Origin: Lunatimonas salinarum
GTDB taxonomy: Bacteria; Bacteroidota; Bacteroidia; Cytophagales; Cyclobacteriaceae
Length of the DNA stretch: 64,000 nucleotides
Direction of reading: 5' to 3'
NCBI RefSeq assembly: GCF_017811155.1
Contig: NZ_JACVCV010000016.1
Coordinates: forward strand, 1 to 64,000
Under the pieces are notes generated by a model, which saw only the letters and a program-made list of their open reading frames with translations, did no database searches and was not told the origin of the DNA. The translations under genes were made by a program, and so were the position numbers. Of this stretch, positions 45,684-55,977 are shown in pieces. Within the stretch, counting starts at the first letter, position 1, and each line of letters opens with the position of its first letter.

Positions 45684-48620
45684 TTAGGATAGTAGTGCGG
45701 CAATATCTTCGCTGTTTAGGCTTTTGATAAAGCTTTCTTCCGTGTGGATCAGTTCTCCTGCAAGGGCCATCTTTCGTTCCTGCAGCGCCATGATTTTCTC
45801 TTCAACGGTATCTTTGGTGATGAATTTGTAGATGATGACTTTATTTTCTTGTCCGATGCGGTGGGCACGATCTATGGCTTGTGCCTCCACGGCGGGATTC
45901 CACCAGGGATCCAATAGGAACACGTATTCTGCTTTGGTCAGGTTCAAACCTACCCCACCGGCTTTTAGGGAGATCAGGAATACCTTGATGTCGTCGTTTT
46001 GCTGAAAGGAAGAAACCTGCGCCTGACGGTCTTTGGTACTGCCATCCAAATAGGCAAACGAGATGGCTTCTTTGGTAAGGATCTCACTGATAATGTCTAG
46101 GTGTTTCACAAATTGACTAAATATCAGTACTTTGTGGCCTTCGCTTGCGGTTGAGGAAATCATATGAGTGATATCTTCCAACTTGCCCGAATCACCAAGA
46201 TACCCTTCATCGGTCAGCTTGGGGTGATTGGCAATCTGCCGCAGTTGTGTAAGGCCGCGTAGCAGCGTAAAGGAGTTTCTCGAAAGGCCGGGAATGGAAG
46301 CGTCATCCATGATTTTTTCCCGAAAGTAGTTTTTGGTGTCCTCGTATATTTTAGCCTGTTCCTTCGACATGGATGAATATTTCACATTGATCACCTTTTC
46401 CGGAAGGTCCGTAGCCACTTGGGTTTTAAGTCGCCGCAGGATAAATGGTTTGATCATGGAATGGAGCTTGGCGGCTTTGCCCATATCTCCTTTCTTTTCA
46501 ATGGGTAGCAAAAACTGCCTTTTAAAGCTTCCTTTGGATCCAAGTAGGCCCGGGTTAATAAAGTTTACTTGAGACCAAAGGTCCATGGTTCCGTTTTCTA
46601 CCGGCGTACCGGTGAGGATTAGCCTGTGGTGGCTCTTGAGCTGCATCACGGATTTGGAGATAATGCTTTCCGGGTTTTTAATCGCTTGCGATTCGTCCAA
46701 TATGACATAGTTGAAAAAGAAATTGCTGAGGACATCGATGTCGATTCGCGTGATACCATAAGAGGTGAGTACCAGGTCGTATCTGCTAAACTGCTCTACA
46801 TCTTTGACCCGTTGGCCGCCGGTATATACCAGCACCTTGAGTTTGGGGGTAAACTTCCGTGCCTCAAGTTCCCAATTATATATCAGCGAGGTAGGCATGA
46901 CTAGCAAGGAGGTTGAGCCCTCTGAAAACTCTTTTTGATGTGCCAGGAGTGCCAATGTTTGTACGGTCTTTCCCAGTCCCATATCGTCTGCCAAGCAGCC
47001 TCCAAATTGGTACTCGTGTAGAAAGCGTAGCCAGTTGTAGCCAGCCTTTTGGTATGGTCTTAGTTTACCTTTGAAATATCTCGAAAGATCGTAATCCTCA
47101 AATTGGGTAAAATCTTTTAGCCTAGCCAGTCGTTCGCTCAAGGAAAGTTTCACCAAGTTGGACTTTTGGAGCTCTTGGGCCAGTGCAATATGGTGTTTTT
47201 TCAGCTTTAGCTTTCCGGCGCTTGCCTCTTCCTCCTCCATAAAGGAAAAAATTTCTCCGTAGTGTTCAAACCAGGATTTAGGGATTATGGCGATCTCTTT
47301 GTTGGGCAGTTCTAATTCGGACCGGCCATTCAGCAGCATTTTACGGAATTTCTTAAATGGAATCTCATAGTCTCCAAAAGTGACCACGGCCTCCACGTCA
47401 AACCAATCGATTTTTTCCGAAATTCGAATGGAAATATTGGTTTTTCCGATAAAATAACGTTTGCTTTTGTCTTGGTTTGCCTGAATAAGCGTAATGCCGA
47501 GCTCATCCATTTTTTCTTTGTGGATAAGAATCCATTCGTATGCGGCACGTTTGGACATGGGGACTCTTCCACTGCGAAATGTCAGGCCACGGCTTTTGAA
47601 AAAGTCGCAGATTTCGGCTTCCCTTACTAAGTTCCGGATGATTTTATGAAACGTATACTCCTCACCATGTTTTTCCAACGCAACGTTGGTAGGTGTCAAT
47701 TGGTCCGCTCGATAAGAGTTGAATCCATACTGAAAGCGCAAGTCAAAGACCAGTTTTTCTTCCGCTTCTATGTCGAGTTTTTTTCCAAACATATCTGTGG
47801 TAGGATTCCCGGGGAGGTCGCTGATGATGAGCTGAGGATCTGGTTTTGACCGATCTACCACGATGTCGAATCCCTTCGCGTGCACATCAAAAGAGGCTAC
47901 CAATTGCGTGACAAATCTACGGTAATAATCGTCCTCCATCTTGCGGGGGATGACGATGAATTTTTTATTGAGGAAGGGGGCCAGCTTTTTGCCATCTACG
48001 TTTTTTTCGAAGCTAAATAGTCTGCCATCTACGACCAGCCAAGCAGGCTCTTTGCAGATGAGGTATCCTCCACGGTACTGCCACTCCAGCTTTTCGTTTC
48101 CGTATTTCAGTGTGGGAAAGTAGTGGGTGTTTTCTTCATTTCGGCGAAAGTGAAATAGTGCCGTCGCTTTTTCAGGCAGGATTTCTATTTCCTTCCAGGC
48201 AGGGTTTCCGTCACTGCCGGTTTCGAACAGGCGTTTGCCTTTCAGGAGGTTCAGGATCTTTGCACGGGTAATTTCCAAACGGTTTTCTATGAGTTTTTGG
48301 GTTTCCTTGGCGTATGCGTTTTGCGGCTGCTCCTGATAGATTTTGCGGATAAAGTCCTTGGGCTTTACATTTTTGCTGTTGAATTTTTTCACAATGGCCT
48401 CCTGTTGCATGCTGTCCATCAGTCGAATAAGCTCATAGTCTGCGTCGTCCAATTCACTGGCAAATTCGGCGGCATTCTGATAGGAGATATTTTGGTAGGC
48501 AAGCGAAAGCCGTCCCTTCTCATCCAATTGTACAGCGTATGATTCGAAAAGAATTCCAAGGAATTCGTGGTTGAAGAGGGCATATATGATCCTAAACGGC
48601 TTTTCAGCGGAAACTTTCAT
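45684..48620 (-). CDS. SNF2-family DEAD/DEAH-box helicase
   Basis: A 978-residue protein with an N-terminal segment of unknown fold (about 1-500), then Rad54/SNF2-type helicase motifs: Walker A DDMGLGKTVQT (about 545), Walker B as DESQ, ILTGTPVEN, and the C-terminal QAIDRAHRIGQ motif VI. Bacterial SNF2 proteins act as ATP-driven translocases on dsDNA, with roles suggested in transcription recycling (HepA/RapA) or repair; the specific role here is unclear. It probably has its own promoter (48666-48695, minus strand). Confidence 0.9.
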   Translation of the reverse strand: MKVSAEKPFRIIYALFNHEFLGILFESYAVQLDEKGRLSLAYQNISYQNAAEFASELDDADYELIRLMDSMQQEAIVKKFNSKNVKPKDFIRKIYQEQPQNAYAKETQKLIENRLEITRAKILNLLKGKRLFETGSDGNPAWKEIEILPEKATALFHFRRNEENTHYFPTLKYGNEKLEWQYRGGYLICKEPAWLVVDGRLFSFEKNVDGKKLAPFLNKKFIVIPRKMEDDYYRRFVTQLVASFDVHAKGFDIVVDRSKPDPQLIISDLPGNPTTDMFGKKLDIEAEEKLVFDLRFQYGFNSYRADQLTPTNVALEKHGEEYTFHKIIRNLVREAEICDFFKSRGLTFRSGRVPMSKRAAYEWILIHKEKMDELGITLIQANQDKSKRYFIGKTNISIRISEKIDWFDVEAVVTFGDYEIPFKKFRKMLLNGRSELELPNKEIAIIPKSWFEHYGEIFSFMEEEEASAGKLKLKKHHIALAQELQKSNLVKLSLSERLARLKDFTQFEDYDLSRYFKGKLRPYQKAGYNWLRFLHEYQFGGCLADDMGLGKTVQTLALLAHQKEFSEGSTSLLVMPTSLIYNWELEARKFTPKLKVLVYTGGQRVKDVEQFSRYDLVLTSYGITRIDIDVLSNFFFNYVILDESQAIKNPESIISKSVMQLKSHHRLILTGTPVENGTMDLWSQVNFINPGLLGSKGSFKRQFLLPIEKKGDMGKAAKLHSMIKPFILRRLKTQVATDLPEKVINVKYSSMSKEQAKIYEDTKNYFREKIMDDASIPGLSRNSFTLLRGLTQLRQIANHPKLTDEGYLGDSGKLEDITHMISSTASEGHKVLIFSQFVKHLDIISEILTKEAISFAYLDGSTKDRQAQVSSFQQNDDIKVFLISLKAGGVGLNLTKAEYVFLLDPWWNPAVEAQAIDRAHRIGQENKVIIYKFITKDTVEEKIMALQERKMALAGELIHTEESFIKSLNSEDIAALLS

Positions 48621-48665
48621 GATAGTATGCTATTACGGTCAGAATTTGAAAAAATAGTGAATATT

Positions 48666-48695
48666 CGAATTTAACCAGTTTGCAAATTACGCAAA
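48666..48695 (-). promoter_or_regulatory. Possible promoter of the SNF2 helicase gene
   Basis: Read on the minus strand: TTTG (48695-48692), 18-base spacer, TAAATTCG (48673-48666), one mismatch from TAnnTTTG, about 46 bases before the start codon. Confidence 0.38.
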
Positions 48696-48734
48696 TAATT
48701 AACTATTCCTCTATGCCCTTGGTATTATTTGGCG

Positions 48735-49958
48735 CTAGAGGTGGTCCACCGTTCGGACCTTTGAGGCAATCAATGCGGGTCTATAGGAAGCTAAAAAGGT
48801 AATGACAACCACGCTTAAACTGGTGTACAAAAAGTCGCTAAGCTTCATCTTGACGGGATAGCTATCCACTACGGAAGAAGTGACACCAAGGGAGACGAGC
48901 CCGAAGGTGTCCTGAAGCCAGCAAACCAAAAAGCCCAATACCAATCCAATCAGTGCTCCAGATAATGCGATAATCGCCCCTTCCTTCACGTAAATGGCTT
49001 TGATAAGCCTGCGGGGAGCACCCATTGCGAAAAGAACGGCGATATCCTTTTTCTTTTCGATGGCCAGCATGCTTAAGGAAAAGAAAATATTAAAGGAAGC
49101 CACCGCTAATATAAAGGTAAGGGTCAGGAATACAAATAGTTTTTCCAAACGGATGGTCATTAGCAGACTGGCATGCTGTTCATCGGTGTCTTTAACGGTG
49201 AAGGGGTCACCAAGCTGAGTGCGGAGTAGTTGTTTTACTTTTTTGATATCCTGTCCGGGGCTTACTTTGATCTCCAAGGCGGTTCGCTTGTCGCCGTAGT
49301 TCATTAGGCGCTGGGCAAAACTCAGGGGGACTATGATATATTCGTCGTCAAACTGTTTTTCGATACTGAAAATTCCCACTGGGCGCAGTGTCTCCCGATT
49401 ATACATGCTGTTTGGGTCAATGCTGCCCGCCCGAGGGGCTTTTGGGTAGTAGGCCTGTAGGAGATCAAACTCATTTTCCAAGTCTATCAACAAGTAGTAG
49501 GAAACGCCCCTTCCCACTAGCGCAAAGGGTTTGGTGTCTGTTCCCAGGGACATTTCTCCCGCAAACAGTCCCTGCTCGAATCTGCCCTGTTCCAGGAAGT
49601 TGTCCGATACGCCCTTAATGGTGGCGACCAATTGGTTTTCACCAAAGCGGAACAGCGCATTGTCTTCGATGACCTCTGTGACCACTTCCACGCCGGGGGT
49701 TTGGCGGATAGTTTCCAGCCACTCTTCGGTTACTTCAAAGGACTTTCCTTGGCTTGCTTCCACCTTGAGCTCGGCATCAAAGGAGGCGTAGAGGCTTTTG
49801 ATAAGATCCTCCAGCCCGTTAAATACGGAAAGGACGATCACTAATGCCATGGTGCCCACCGCCACGCCAATCATCGATATCCGGGAAAGGATCGTGATGA
49901 AATTCCGTTTCTTTTTACTCCGGAAATACCTAGCCGCTATAAAGAAAGATAGATTCAA
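48735..49958 (-). CDS. FtsX/LolC-LolE-like ABC transporter permease
   Basis: A 407-residue membrane protein: one N-terminal helix (about 25-45), a periplasmic MacB_PCD domain (about 50-255), and three C-terminal helices (about 270-395) as in FtsX-type permeases. It resembles LolC/LolE proteins that release lipoproteins from the inner membrane, but no ATP-binding LolD partner lies nearby. It starts 24 bases downstream of rbfA, a pairing I recall as frequent in Bacteroidota genomes. Confidence 0.88.
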   Translation of the reverse strand: MNLSFFIAARYFRSKKKRNFITILSRISMIGVAVGTMALVIVLSVFNGLEDLIKSLYASFDAELKVEASQGKSFEVTEEWLETIRQTPGVEVVTEVIEDNALFRFGENQLVATIKGVSDNFLEQGRFEQGLFAGEMSLGTDTKPFALVGRGVSYYLLIDLENEFDLLQAYYPKAPRAGSIDPNSMYNRETLRPVGIFSIEKQFDDEYIIVPLSFAQRLMNYGDKRTALEIKVSPGQDIKKVKQLLRTQLGDPFTVKDTDEQHASLLMTIRLEKLFVFLTLTFILAVASFNIFFSLSMLAIEKKKDIAVLFAMGAPRRLIKAIYVKEGAIIALSGALIGLVLGFLVCWLQDTFGLVSLGVTSSVVDSYPVKMKLSDFLYTSLSVVVITFLASYRPALIASKVRTVDHL

Positions 49959-49982
49959 TTAGTTTACAGAATAAGGCCGTCG

Positions 49983-50366
49983 TTATGCTTCTTCTTCTTC
50001 TTCATTCTCTTCCGGAGCTTCCGGTATGTCTAGTTTAGAAATTACGCCGTCCATGTGTTGGGCGTATGCGGCAGATTCATCCAGGAAAAAGGCAATTTCC
50101 GGGGTAATGCGTGCGGACTTTCCGATTCGCTTACCCAAGCCTCCCCTAATCGCCTTTTTGGCCGCATTTATTTTTTCAAAAAGTACTTGATTGTTTGCAT
50201 TAAGGAAGCTTAGGTATACCCTCGCAACGCTCAAATCCGGACTCATCTGCACCCGTGTTACCGTAACCAAGGCATTTCCGATTAGGGATCGGGATTCCCG
50301 CTGAAAAATATCGCCTAGCTCCTTTTGGATAAGTTTAGAATACTTCAACTGTCTTTTGCTTTCCAT
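49983..50366 (-). CDS. rbfA: Ribosome-binding factor A
   Basis: A 127-residue protein with the KH-like RbfA fold: N-terminal SKLIQKELGDIFQRE and the VTVTRVQMSPDLSVARVYLS core, plus a very acidic C-terminal tail (EENEEEEEA) often seen in Bacteroidota. It helps mature the 30S subunit and 16S rRNA 5' end, especially in the cold. Confidence 0.92.
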   Translation of the reverse strand: MESKRQLKYSKLIQKELGDIFQRESRSLIGNALVTVTRVQMSPDLSVARVYLSFLNANNQVLFEKINAAKKAIRGGLGKRIGKSARITPEIAFFLDESAAYAQHMDGVISKLDIPEAPEENEEEEEA

Positions 50367-50447
50367 GATAATAAAGTTAGGACAAATTTAGTGAATTATA
50401 TCCTTTACACTTAATTTCGTATCCTTCAAATCAACCATAAGGTTCCC

Positions 50448-51848
50448 TTGCTCCAATTTTTCAAATTAAACGACCCCTTTAGGCTGGTAGGAATCCTGTT
50501 GTTCCTCGGGCTTTTTAGGCTGCCATACTACCTGATCGGCATGCCCCTAATCCAGCCTGAAATGGTTTGGCTGCTTATTGGCGAAAGAATGGCAGGGGGA
50601 TTTGCGATGTATGGGGAAATCATGGATGACACCGGGCCGTTTTCGGCCCTTACCTATGGGCTATTGCACTTTTTTTTTGGGAGGTCACTATTTATGCACC
50701 ATCTCTTCGCAGCCTTTGTGATCTTCTTTCAGGTTACGTATCTCAATTTCCTCTTTATCCGGTTTAAAACCTACAAGGAGAACACCTATTTGCCGGCAAT
50801 TGTTATGCTGTGTTTTTTTCATCTTTCCTATGATTTTCTTGTACTTTCTCCCAGTCTACTGGGCAACACGTTTATCCTCTTGGCATTCGGGCAGCTGTTT
50901 TCTCAAACGGCCGTAAATAAAAATTCCACGGAATCCATCTTGCTATTGGGGCTCTATGGAGGTATCGCTTTGTGTTTTCACTTTCCCTTGGTCGTATTTC
51001 TGCCACTCATGGTGGTTTTTGGGATGGTGATCGGTGGTTTTAATTTTCAGCAGCTACTTTTGGCTGTTACCGCCTATTTGATACCATTGGCGTTGGTTGG
51101 GGTTTATTTCTTTTGGATAGAGGGGCTTGAGGATTTTTTCATTGAGTTTGTGCTGGCCTCGCGTAAGATTGAGGGGCTGGTACACAGTACCTTGCGTGAA
51201 ATAGGCTTTGTCTTTTTTCTACCTCTGTTACTTTCTACATGGGGCTTCTTTGCGATTCTGTTAGTAAAAAAGCTATATATCAATCAGCAAAAACAAAGTC
51301 AGTTGATGATTCTGTACCTGGTGTGTGCTTCTTTTACCGTGTTTGTCGCAAACCGTACCATTGCATACCAATTTTTGGGTTTGATACCGGTATTTACCTT
51401 CTACACGGTACACTATTTGGTGTCTATTCGTAAGCCTATTCTCCAGTCATTGCTGTTTTATGTGTTGTTTTTAGGGACGCCGTTCATTGGAGCTAGTTGG
51501 TTGTTTTACAAACAAAATGATCCGACTTATTTTGAGTACGCAGTCAAAGACGGTCCGGAATACCATTTTTCGGATGGGGCTTCGGTTCTGGTATTAGGTA
51601 AAGACCTGGGCTATTACCGAAATGCGCCTTTGGCCACACCTTACCTGAATTTTGCGATGGCGAAGCCATATTTGGCTGATCTGGAGAATTTTGAAAACAG
51701 GGCAAAGATCAACCGGTTTTTCAGGGAGGAAAGGCCCGGGTGGGTTATTGATGATGAGGGGGTTTTTGGCGATTTATTGCCCAATTACCCTCAGATTCAA
51801 GCGATGTATGAATTGGAGGAAATAAACAGGTATCGGTTAAAAAAATAA
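50448..51848 (+). CDS. Polytopic membrane protein (DUF6427-like)
   Basis: A 466-residue protein with about 10-12 transmembrane segments and a C-terminal soluble tail (about 360-466). It resembles the Bacteroidota DUF6427 family, whose function is unknown; a glycosyltransferase-C-like architecture is possible but I cannot show catalytic residues. It starts at TTG 50448 with AAGG 5 bases upstream; no ATG is available before position 33, so a non-ATG start is likely. Divergent from rbfA. Confidence 0.72.
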   Translation: MLQFFKLNDPFRLVGILLFLGLFRLPYYLIGMPLIQPEMVWLLIGERMAGGFAMYGEIMDDTGPFSALTYGLLHFFFGRSLFMHHLFAAFVIFFQVTYLNFLFIRFKTYKENTYLPAIVMLCFFHLSYDFLVLSPSLLGNTFILLAFGQLFSQTAVNKNSTESILLLGLYGGIALCFHFPLVVFLPLMVVFGMVIGGFNFQQLLLAVTAYLIPLALVGVYFFWIEGLEDFFIEFVLASRKIEGLVHSTLREIGFVFFLPLLLSTWGFFAILLVKKLYINQQKQSQLMILYLVCASFTVFVANRTIAYQFLGLIPVFTFYTVHYLVSIRKPILQSLLFYVLFLGTPFIGASWLFYKQNDPTYFEYAVKDGPEYHFSDGASVLVLGKDLGYYRNAPLATPYLNFAMAKPYLADLENFENRAKINRFFREERPGWVIDDEGVFGDLLPNYPQIQAMYELEEINRYRLKK

Positions 51849-51876
51849 CGAGGCCAATGATCTCACGGGCCTCGTT
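51847..51876 (-). terminator. Terminator after rpiB
   Basis: A 9-base perfect stem (51847-51855 with 51868-51876), 12-base loop. On the minus strand the stem is followed by ATTTTTTT, a good U-tract; it therefore suits the glyA-tatC-rpiB operon. It overlaps the last codons of the plus-strand gene. Confidence 0.82.
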
Positions 51877-51900
51877 GAAGAACTTTTTCAATGGGAGCAG

Positions 51901-52335
51901 TTAGCAGGGGATTTTATTTACCCGTGTGGCGTGACGCCCCCCCTCAAAGTCCGTCTGAAGGAAGATATCTACCATTCGGACTACCAAGTCAAAGTCCACA
52001 AAACGAGCCGGAATCGAGATTAGGTTAGCGTCATTATGCTGCCTTGAAAGGGCTGCAAGGTCTTCATTCCAGCAGATGGCCGCTCTTATTCCCTGATGTT
52101 TGTTTGCAGTGATTGCTACGCCATTACCACTCCCGCAGATGATTATGCCGCGTTGGTGGTTTCCCGCTTCTATGCTCTGGCAAAGGGGATGTATGAAATC
52201 GGGGTAGTCTACAGACGCATCGGAACTGGGTCCGAAATCCTTCACTTGGTATCCTTTTTTTTCCAGTACCTCGATCAGGCGCTGTTTATATTCAAATCCG
52301 GCATGGTCGCCGCCGATGGCAATTACTTCATTCAT
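51901..52335 (-). CDS. rpiB: Ribose-5-phosphate isomerase B
   Basis: A 144-residue RpiB/LacA fold protein: IGGDHAGFEYK at the N-terminus and the CGSGNGVAITANK phosphate loop with active-site Cys67. It interconverts ribose-5-P and ribulose-5-P in the pentose phosphate pathway. It is 8 bases after tatC and precedes a terminator, so it ends the operon. Confidence 0.93.
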   Translation of the reverse strand: MNEVIAIGGDHAGFEYKQRLIEVLEKKGYQVKDFGPSSDASVDYPDFIHPLCQSIEAGNHQRGIIICGSGNGVAITANKHQGIRAAICWNEDLAALSRQHNDANLISIPARFVDFDLVVRMVDIFLQTDFEGGRHATRVNKIPC

Positions 52336-52343
52336 GTGCTTGG

Positions 52344-53186
52344 CTAGTAATCGTTTTTCAATTCCTCTTCCCGCTGCTGTCGTTCTAGACGCTTGGCAAT
52401 AAAAATGCCTGCTTCATACAGCACCAGAATGGGCATTGCAATCAATATTTGACTGATGACATCAGGCGGTGTGATCAATGCAGACAACACTAATATGATC
52501 ACGATGGCATGCCTACGGTATGTTTTCAAAAACGCCGAGCTTACCAAGCCCGCCTTGGTGAGGAAGTATATCACAATAGGCAGTTGGAACATGACAGCCG
52601 ACGCCAGGACGAGCATGGCCAACGTGGAAATGTAGGAGGTGATGTCAAATTCGTTTGCAATCGACGGATCCAACTGGTAATTCGACAGGAAGTTGATGGA
52701 AAGTGGAGCCAGTATAAAATATCCGAAAGCCGCTCCCATAAAGAACAGTAGGCTCACAAAAAACACCGCACCTCGGGCTGCATTGCGTTCCTTGTCGTAA
52801 AGGCCCGGGGAAATAAATCGCCATACTTCCCAAAATACATAGGGAAAGGCAACGATCAGACCCACTACCAAGCTGGAAGTCATGTGCATGGAAAACTGAC
52901 CCGTCATTTGCCGGCTCTGAATGATAAAGGGAAGTTCCTGTATGCACAAAGCAGGTATAGAAAGCGCCTCTGATACCTGGCAAAGTACCCGGTAGGTGAT
53001 AAAGTCAATCTTAGAGGGGCCCAAGATAACGACCCCAAACACAAAACTTTTGGACAGAAAAGCGGCCACCATAAAGATAAGGATAGCCGAAATCGATCGA
53101 AGCAGGTGCCAGCGAAGCTGCTCTAAGTGGTCTAGGAAGGACATGCCTTCCTCTTCCTCATCGTCTTTGTATTGATCCAGTGCCAC
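52344..53186 (-). CDS. tatC: Sec-independent protein translocase subunit TatC
   Basis: A 280-residue inner-membrane protein with six predicted helices and TatC features: SFLDHLEQLRWHLLRS near the N-terminus and FPYVFWEVWRFISPGLY. TatC recognises the twin-arginine signal of folded exported proteins. TatA/TatB genes are not in the window. It is 17 bases after glyA on the same strand. Confidence 0.94.
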   Translation of the reverse strand: MALDQYKDDEEEEGMSFLDHLEQLRWHLLRSISAILIFMVAAFLSKSFVFGVVILGPSKIDFITYRVLCQVSEALSIPALCIQELPFIIQSRQMTGQFSMHMTSSLVVGLIVAFPYVFWEVWRFISPGLYDKERNAARGAVFFVSLLFFMGAAFGYFILAPLSINFLSNYQLDPSIANEFDITSYISTLAMLVLASAVMFQLPIVIYFLTKAGLVSSAFLKTYRRHAIVIILVLSALITPPDVISQILIAMPILVLYEAGIFIAKRLERQQREEELKNDY

Positions 53187-53203
53187 GTGCTTTCGTTAGT
53201 CGT

Positions 53204-54472
53204 TTAGTACAAAGGAAATTGAACCATCCATTCGTTCACCTCTTGCTTGATTTTGGCGAGCATGGATTCGTCTTGGTTGTTGGAGAGTGCTTTGTCAATC
53301 AGGTTGACGATCTTTCGCATATCGTCTTCTTTCAGTCCCCTCGTGGTGACTGCGGCCGTGCCGACGCGCATGCCCGAGGTTACGAATGGGGAACGGGTAT
53401 CGAAAGGCACCATGTTTTTATTAATGGTAATGTCTACTTTGCCAAGCGTCTCTTCGGCCAATTTTCCGGTAAGGTCTTTGTTTCGCAGATCGATCAGCAT
53501 GAGGTGGTTGTCCGTGCCTCCAGAGATGATTTCATAGCCTTTTCCCAGAAACGCCTGCGCCATGACTGCCCCATTCTTTTGAACCTGTAAGATGTAGTGC
53601 ATGTAGTCGTCAGACAGCGCTTCTTGGAACGCAACCGCTTTGGCGGCGATGATATGCTCCAAAGGACCTCCCTGAGTACCTGGAAACACTCCTGAATCCA
53701 GCAAGGATGACATTTTCCGTAATTCGCCTTTTGGTGTCGTAAGTCCGAAGGGATTTTCAAAATCTTCCCGCATCAGGATAAGCCCGCCTCTGGGGCCTCT
53801 AAGGGTCTTATGCGTGGTAGTAGTGACAATATGGCAATAGTCCAGCGGATCATTTAACAAGCCCTTGGCGATAAGTCCGGACGGGTGCGAAATATCCGCC
53901 AACAAGATAGCTCCCACTTCGTCGGCAATCTCTCGAAGGCGCTTGTAATCCCAGTCCCTGCTGTAGGCTGAGGCACCGCATATTAATAGTTTGGGTTTTA
54001 CCTCACGGGCTTTTGAAGCTACTTTGTCGTAGTCTATGAGACCGGTTTCCTGCTCTACTCCGTAGAAGTGGGGCTGGTATAGCTTACCGGAAAAGTTCAC
54101 AGGCGATCCGTGGGTAAGGTGCCCGCCGTGTGACAAGTCAAAACCGAGGATGCTATCTCCTGTCTGCAAGCAGGCCAAAAATACCGCAGCATTTGCTTGG
54201 GCGCCAGAGTGTGGCTGTACATTGGCCCAGGTAGCTCCAAAAAGTTCCTTGGCGCGATCGATGGCAAGCTGCTCGATTTCGTCTACCACCTCACAACCGC
54301 CATAGTATCGTTTATTGGGCAGTCCTTCGGCATATTTGTTGGTCAATACGCTGCCTGCGGCCTCCATGACCTGCTTGCTGGTGAAGTTTTCGGAGGCAAT
54401 CAGTTCTATACCCCGGCGTTGTCTGTCTTCTTCTTTTGCAATTAGGCCAAATATTACCTGATCTCTTTCCAT
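53204..54472 (-). CDS. glyA: Serine hydroxymethyltransferase
   Basis: A 422-residue PLP enzyme: ELIASENF and [15 protein letters not shown] near the N-terminus, and PLP-binding Lys222 in [14 protein letters not shown]. It converts serine and THF to glycine and 5,10-methylene-THF. It likely heads an operon with tatC and rpiB, divergent from pfkA. Confidence 0.96.
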   Translation of the reverse strand: MERDQVIFGLIAKEEDRQRRGIELIASENFTSKQVMEAAGSVLTNKYAEGLPNKRYYGGCEVVDEIEQLAIDRAKELFGATWANVQPHSGAQANAAVFLACLQTGDSILGFDLSHGGHLTHGSPVNFSGKLYQPHFYGVEQETGLIDYDKVASKAREVKPKLLICGASAYSRDWDYKRLREIADEVGAILLADISHPSGLIAKGLLNDPLDYCHIVTTTTHKTLRGPRGGLILMREDFENPFGLTTPKGELRKMSSLLDSGVFPGTQGGPLEHIIAAKAVAFQEALSDDYMHYILQVQKNGAVMAQAFLGKGYEIISGGTDNHLMLIDLRNKDLTGKLAEETLGKVDITINKNMVPFDTRSPFVTSGMRVGTAAVTTRGLKEDDMRKIVNLIDKALSNNQDESMLAKIKQEVNEWMVQFPLY

Positions 54473-54658
54473 TGGATGTATGCTAATTAATGTCGATTGG
54501 GCTTAGAGCCTTCGGTAGGGTATTCAGCTAAAGGCCTAAGTCCCACCCCCAAACATAAGGCTATTTTTTGGATGGGCAAAATTAGTCCGAATCGCTGTAT
54601 ATTCCAATCGAATAGGGGATTTGATCGGGGGTGAACCGGGATATTTTTACATTATGTG

Positions 54659-54666
54659 TATCTTTG
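54659..54666 (+). promoter_or_regulatory. Possible -7 promoter element of pfkA
   Basis: An exact TATCTTTG 17 bases before the start. No well-placed TTTG upstream, and the implied leader would be very short, so this may be chance. Confidence 0.22.
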
Positions 54667-54683
54667 AATATCTTAAGAAGATT

Positions 54684-55775
54684 ATGAAAAAAATATTGAT
54701 AAGTACCGGAGGGGGTGATTGCCCTGGACTGAATGCGGTCATCCGGGGGATTTATAAGCGTGCCAAACACGAAAAAGGCTGGGAGGTGTATGGTAGTATT
54801 GAGGCGCTAAGCGGGATTATGCGCAACCCGCCCGAGCTAGTCAAGCTCACCCGGTCTAAGACAGCCGGCATTCACGTGCGGGGCGGTACCATCCTAAAGA
54901 CCACAAATAAGGGTAATCCACTGATGTATCCCATCAAGGATGAACAGGGTCAGATTACTTTTCACGACATCACCGATCGAGTAGCGGCCCGGATCAGAGA
55001 GCTGGGTTTTGATGCGGTAATCAACATCGGAGGTGACGGTTCCCAAAAGATATCAGAAGCACTGCATCGCCATGGTATCCCAATTATCGGTGTTCCCAAG
55101 ACCATTGATAACGATCTGAAGGGTACCGATATGACCTTCGGGTTTCAAACTGCCGTGCAGATCGCAACGGACAGCTTCGATAAGTTGGTCACCACGGCGG
55201 AAAGCCACCACCGGGTCATGATCATGGAGGTCATGGGTAGGGACGCTGGGTGGATAGCCCTCCATACGGCCATCGCAGGAGGAGCAGAGATTTGTCTCAT
55301 CCCGGAGATTCCCTATGAGGTAAATAAGGTGCTCAAACGTATCAATGACCGGTATGAAAAGGGCCGAGGCTTTATCAACATAGTCATCGCAGAAGGCGCT
55401 AAAGCCAAAGATGGCACCATCACTTTTTCAGCTGGAGAGGAAGGGTCTGAGCATGTGCGGCTGGGTGGAGTTGCCTTTGAGTTGGCACGTCAGTTGAAAG
55501 CTGCCGGCTGTAAGCAGGAGATCCGGGAGACAGTCCTGGGTCATGTGCAGCGTGGAGGTACTCCGGTGGCCTTTGATCGGGTATTGGCCACCCTGTTTGG
55601 AGTCAAGGCCTTTGAGTTGGTGCTGGAAGGGGCCTTCGGCCGAATGGTTTCTTTTCAGAATAATACCATCACCTCGGTAGCACTGGCAGATGCCACCCAG
55701 AGCTACAACCACGTGGATCCAGATGGGTTTCTGGTACAGGCTGCCAAAGGCATGGGGGTTTCTTTTGGAGATTGA
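54684..55775 (+). CDS. pfkA: 6-phosphofructokinase
   Basis: A 363-residue PFK: GGGDCPGLNAVIRG (9-22), GGDGS (116-120, Gly119) and PKTIDND (138-144, Lys139). The Gly/Lys pair at the positions that split ATP- from PPi-dependent enzymes is the mixed combination; from family knowledge such proteins are usually ATP-dependent, so ATP is favoured over PPi. It phosphorylates fructose-6-P in glycolysis. The frame is open from 54621, but ATG 54684 gives the family N-terminus. Confidence 0.9.
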   Translation: MKKILISTGGGDCPGLNAVIRGIYKRAKHEKGWEVYGSIEALSGIMRNPPELVKLTRSKTAGIHVRGGTILKTTNKGNPLMYPIKDEQGQITFHDITDRVAARIRELGFDAVINIGGDGSQKISEALHRHGIPIIGVPKTIDNDLKGTDMTFGFQTAVQIATDSFDKLVTTAESHHRVMIMEVMGRDAGWIALHTAIAGGAEICLIPEIPYEVNKVLKRINDRYEKGRGFINIVIAEGAKAKDGTITFSAGEEGSEHVRLGGVAFELARQLKAAGCKQEIRETVLGHVQRGGTPVAFDRVLATLFGVKAFELVLEGAFGRMVSFQNNTITSVALADATQSYNHVDPDGFLVQAAKGMGVSFGD

Positions 55776-55913
55776 TGCCTTGGAGGCGCGGGACTTTTCT
55801 AGGTATTCAATCCGCAATGGACCGGTGTTTGGTGGGGACTTCTTTGCGCAGGCCTAGCTGAGCAAAATAGTTTATTTGCCTAGTGAAATTGCTAATTTTG
55901 CTGATCCTGCAAA

Positions 55914-55951
55914 AAAAAGGGGGCTGACTCGTGATGAGTAGCCCCCTTTTT
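55914..55951. terminator. Bidirectional terminator between pfkA and the outer-membrane receptor gene
   Basis: 12-base perfect arms (55914-55925 with 55940-55951), extended inward by ACTC/GAGT with one bulged G. A-tract and T-tract flank it, so it works on both strands. Confidence 0.88.
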
Positions 55952-55977
55952 CGATATATAAGAGAGTAAAAAAATGC

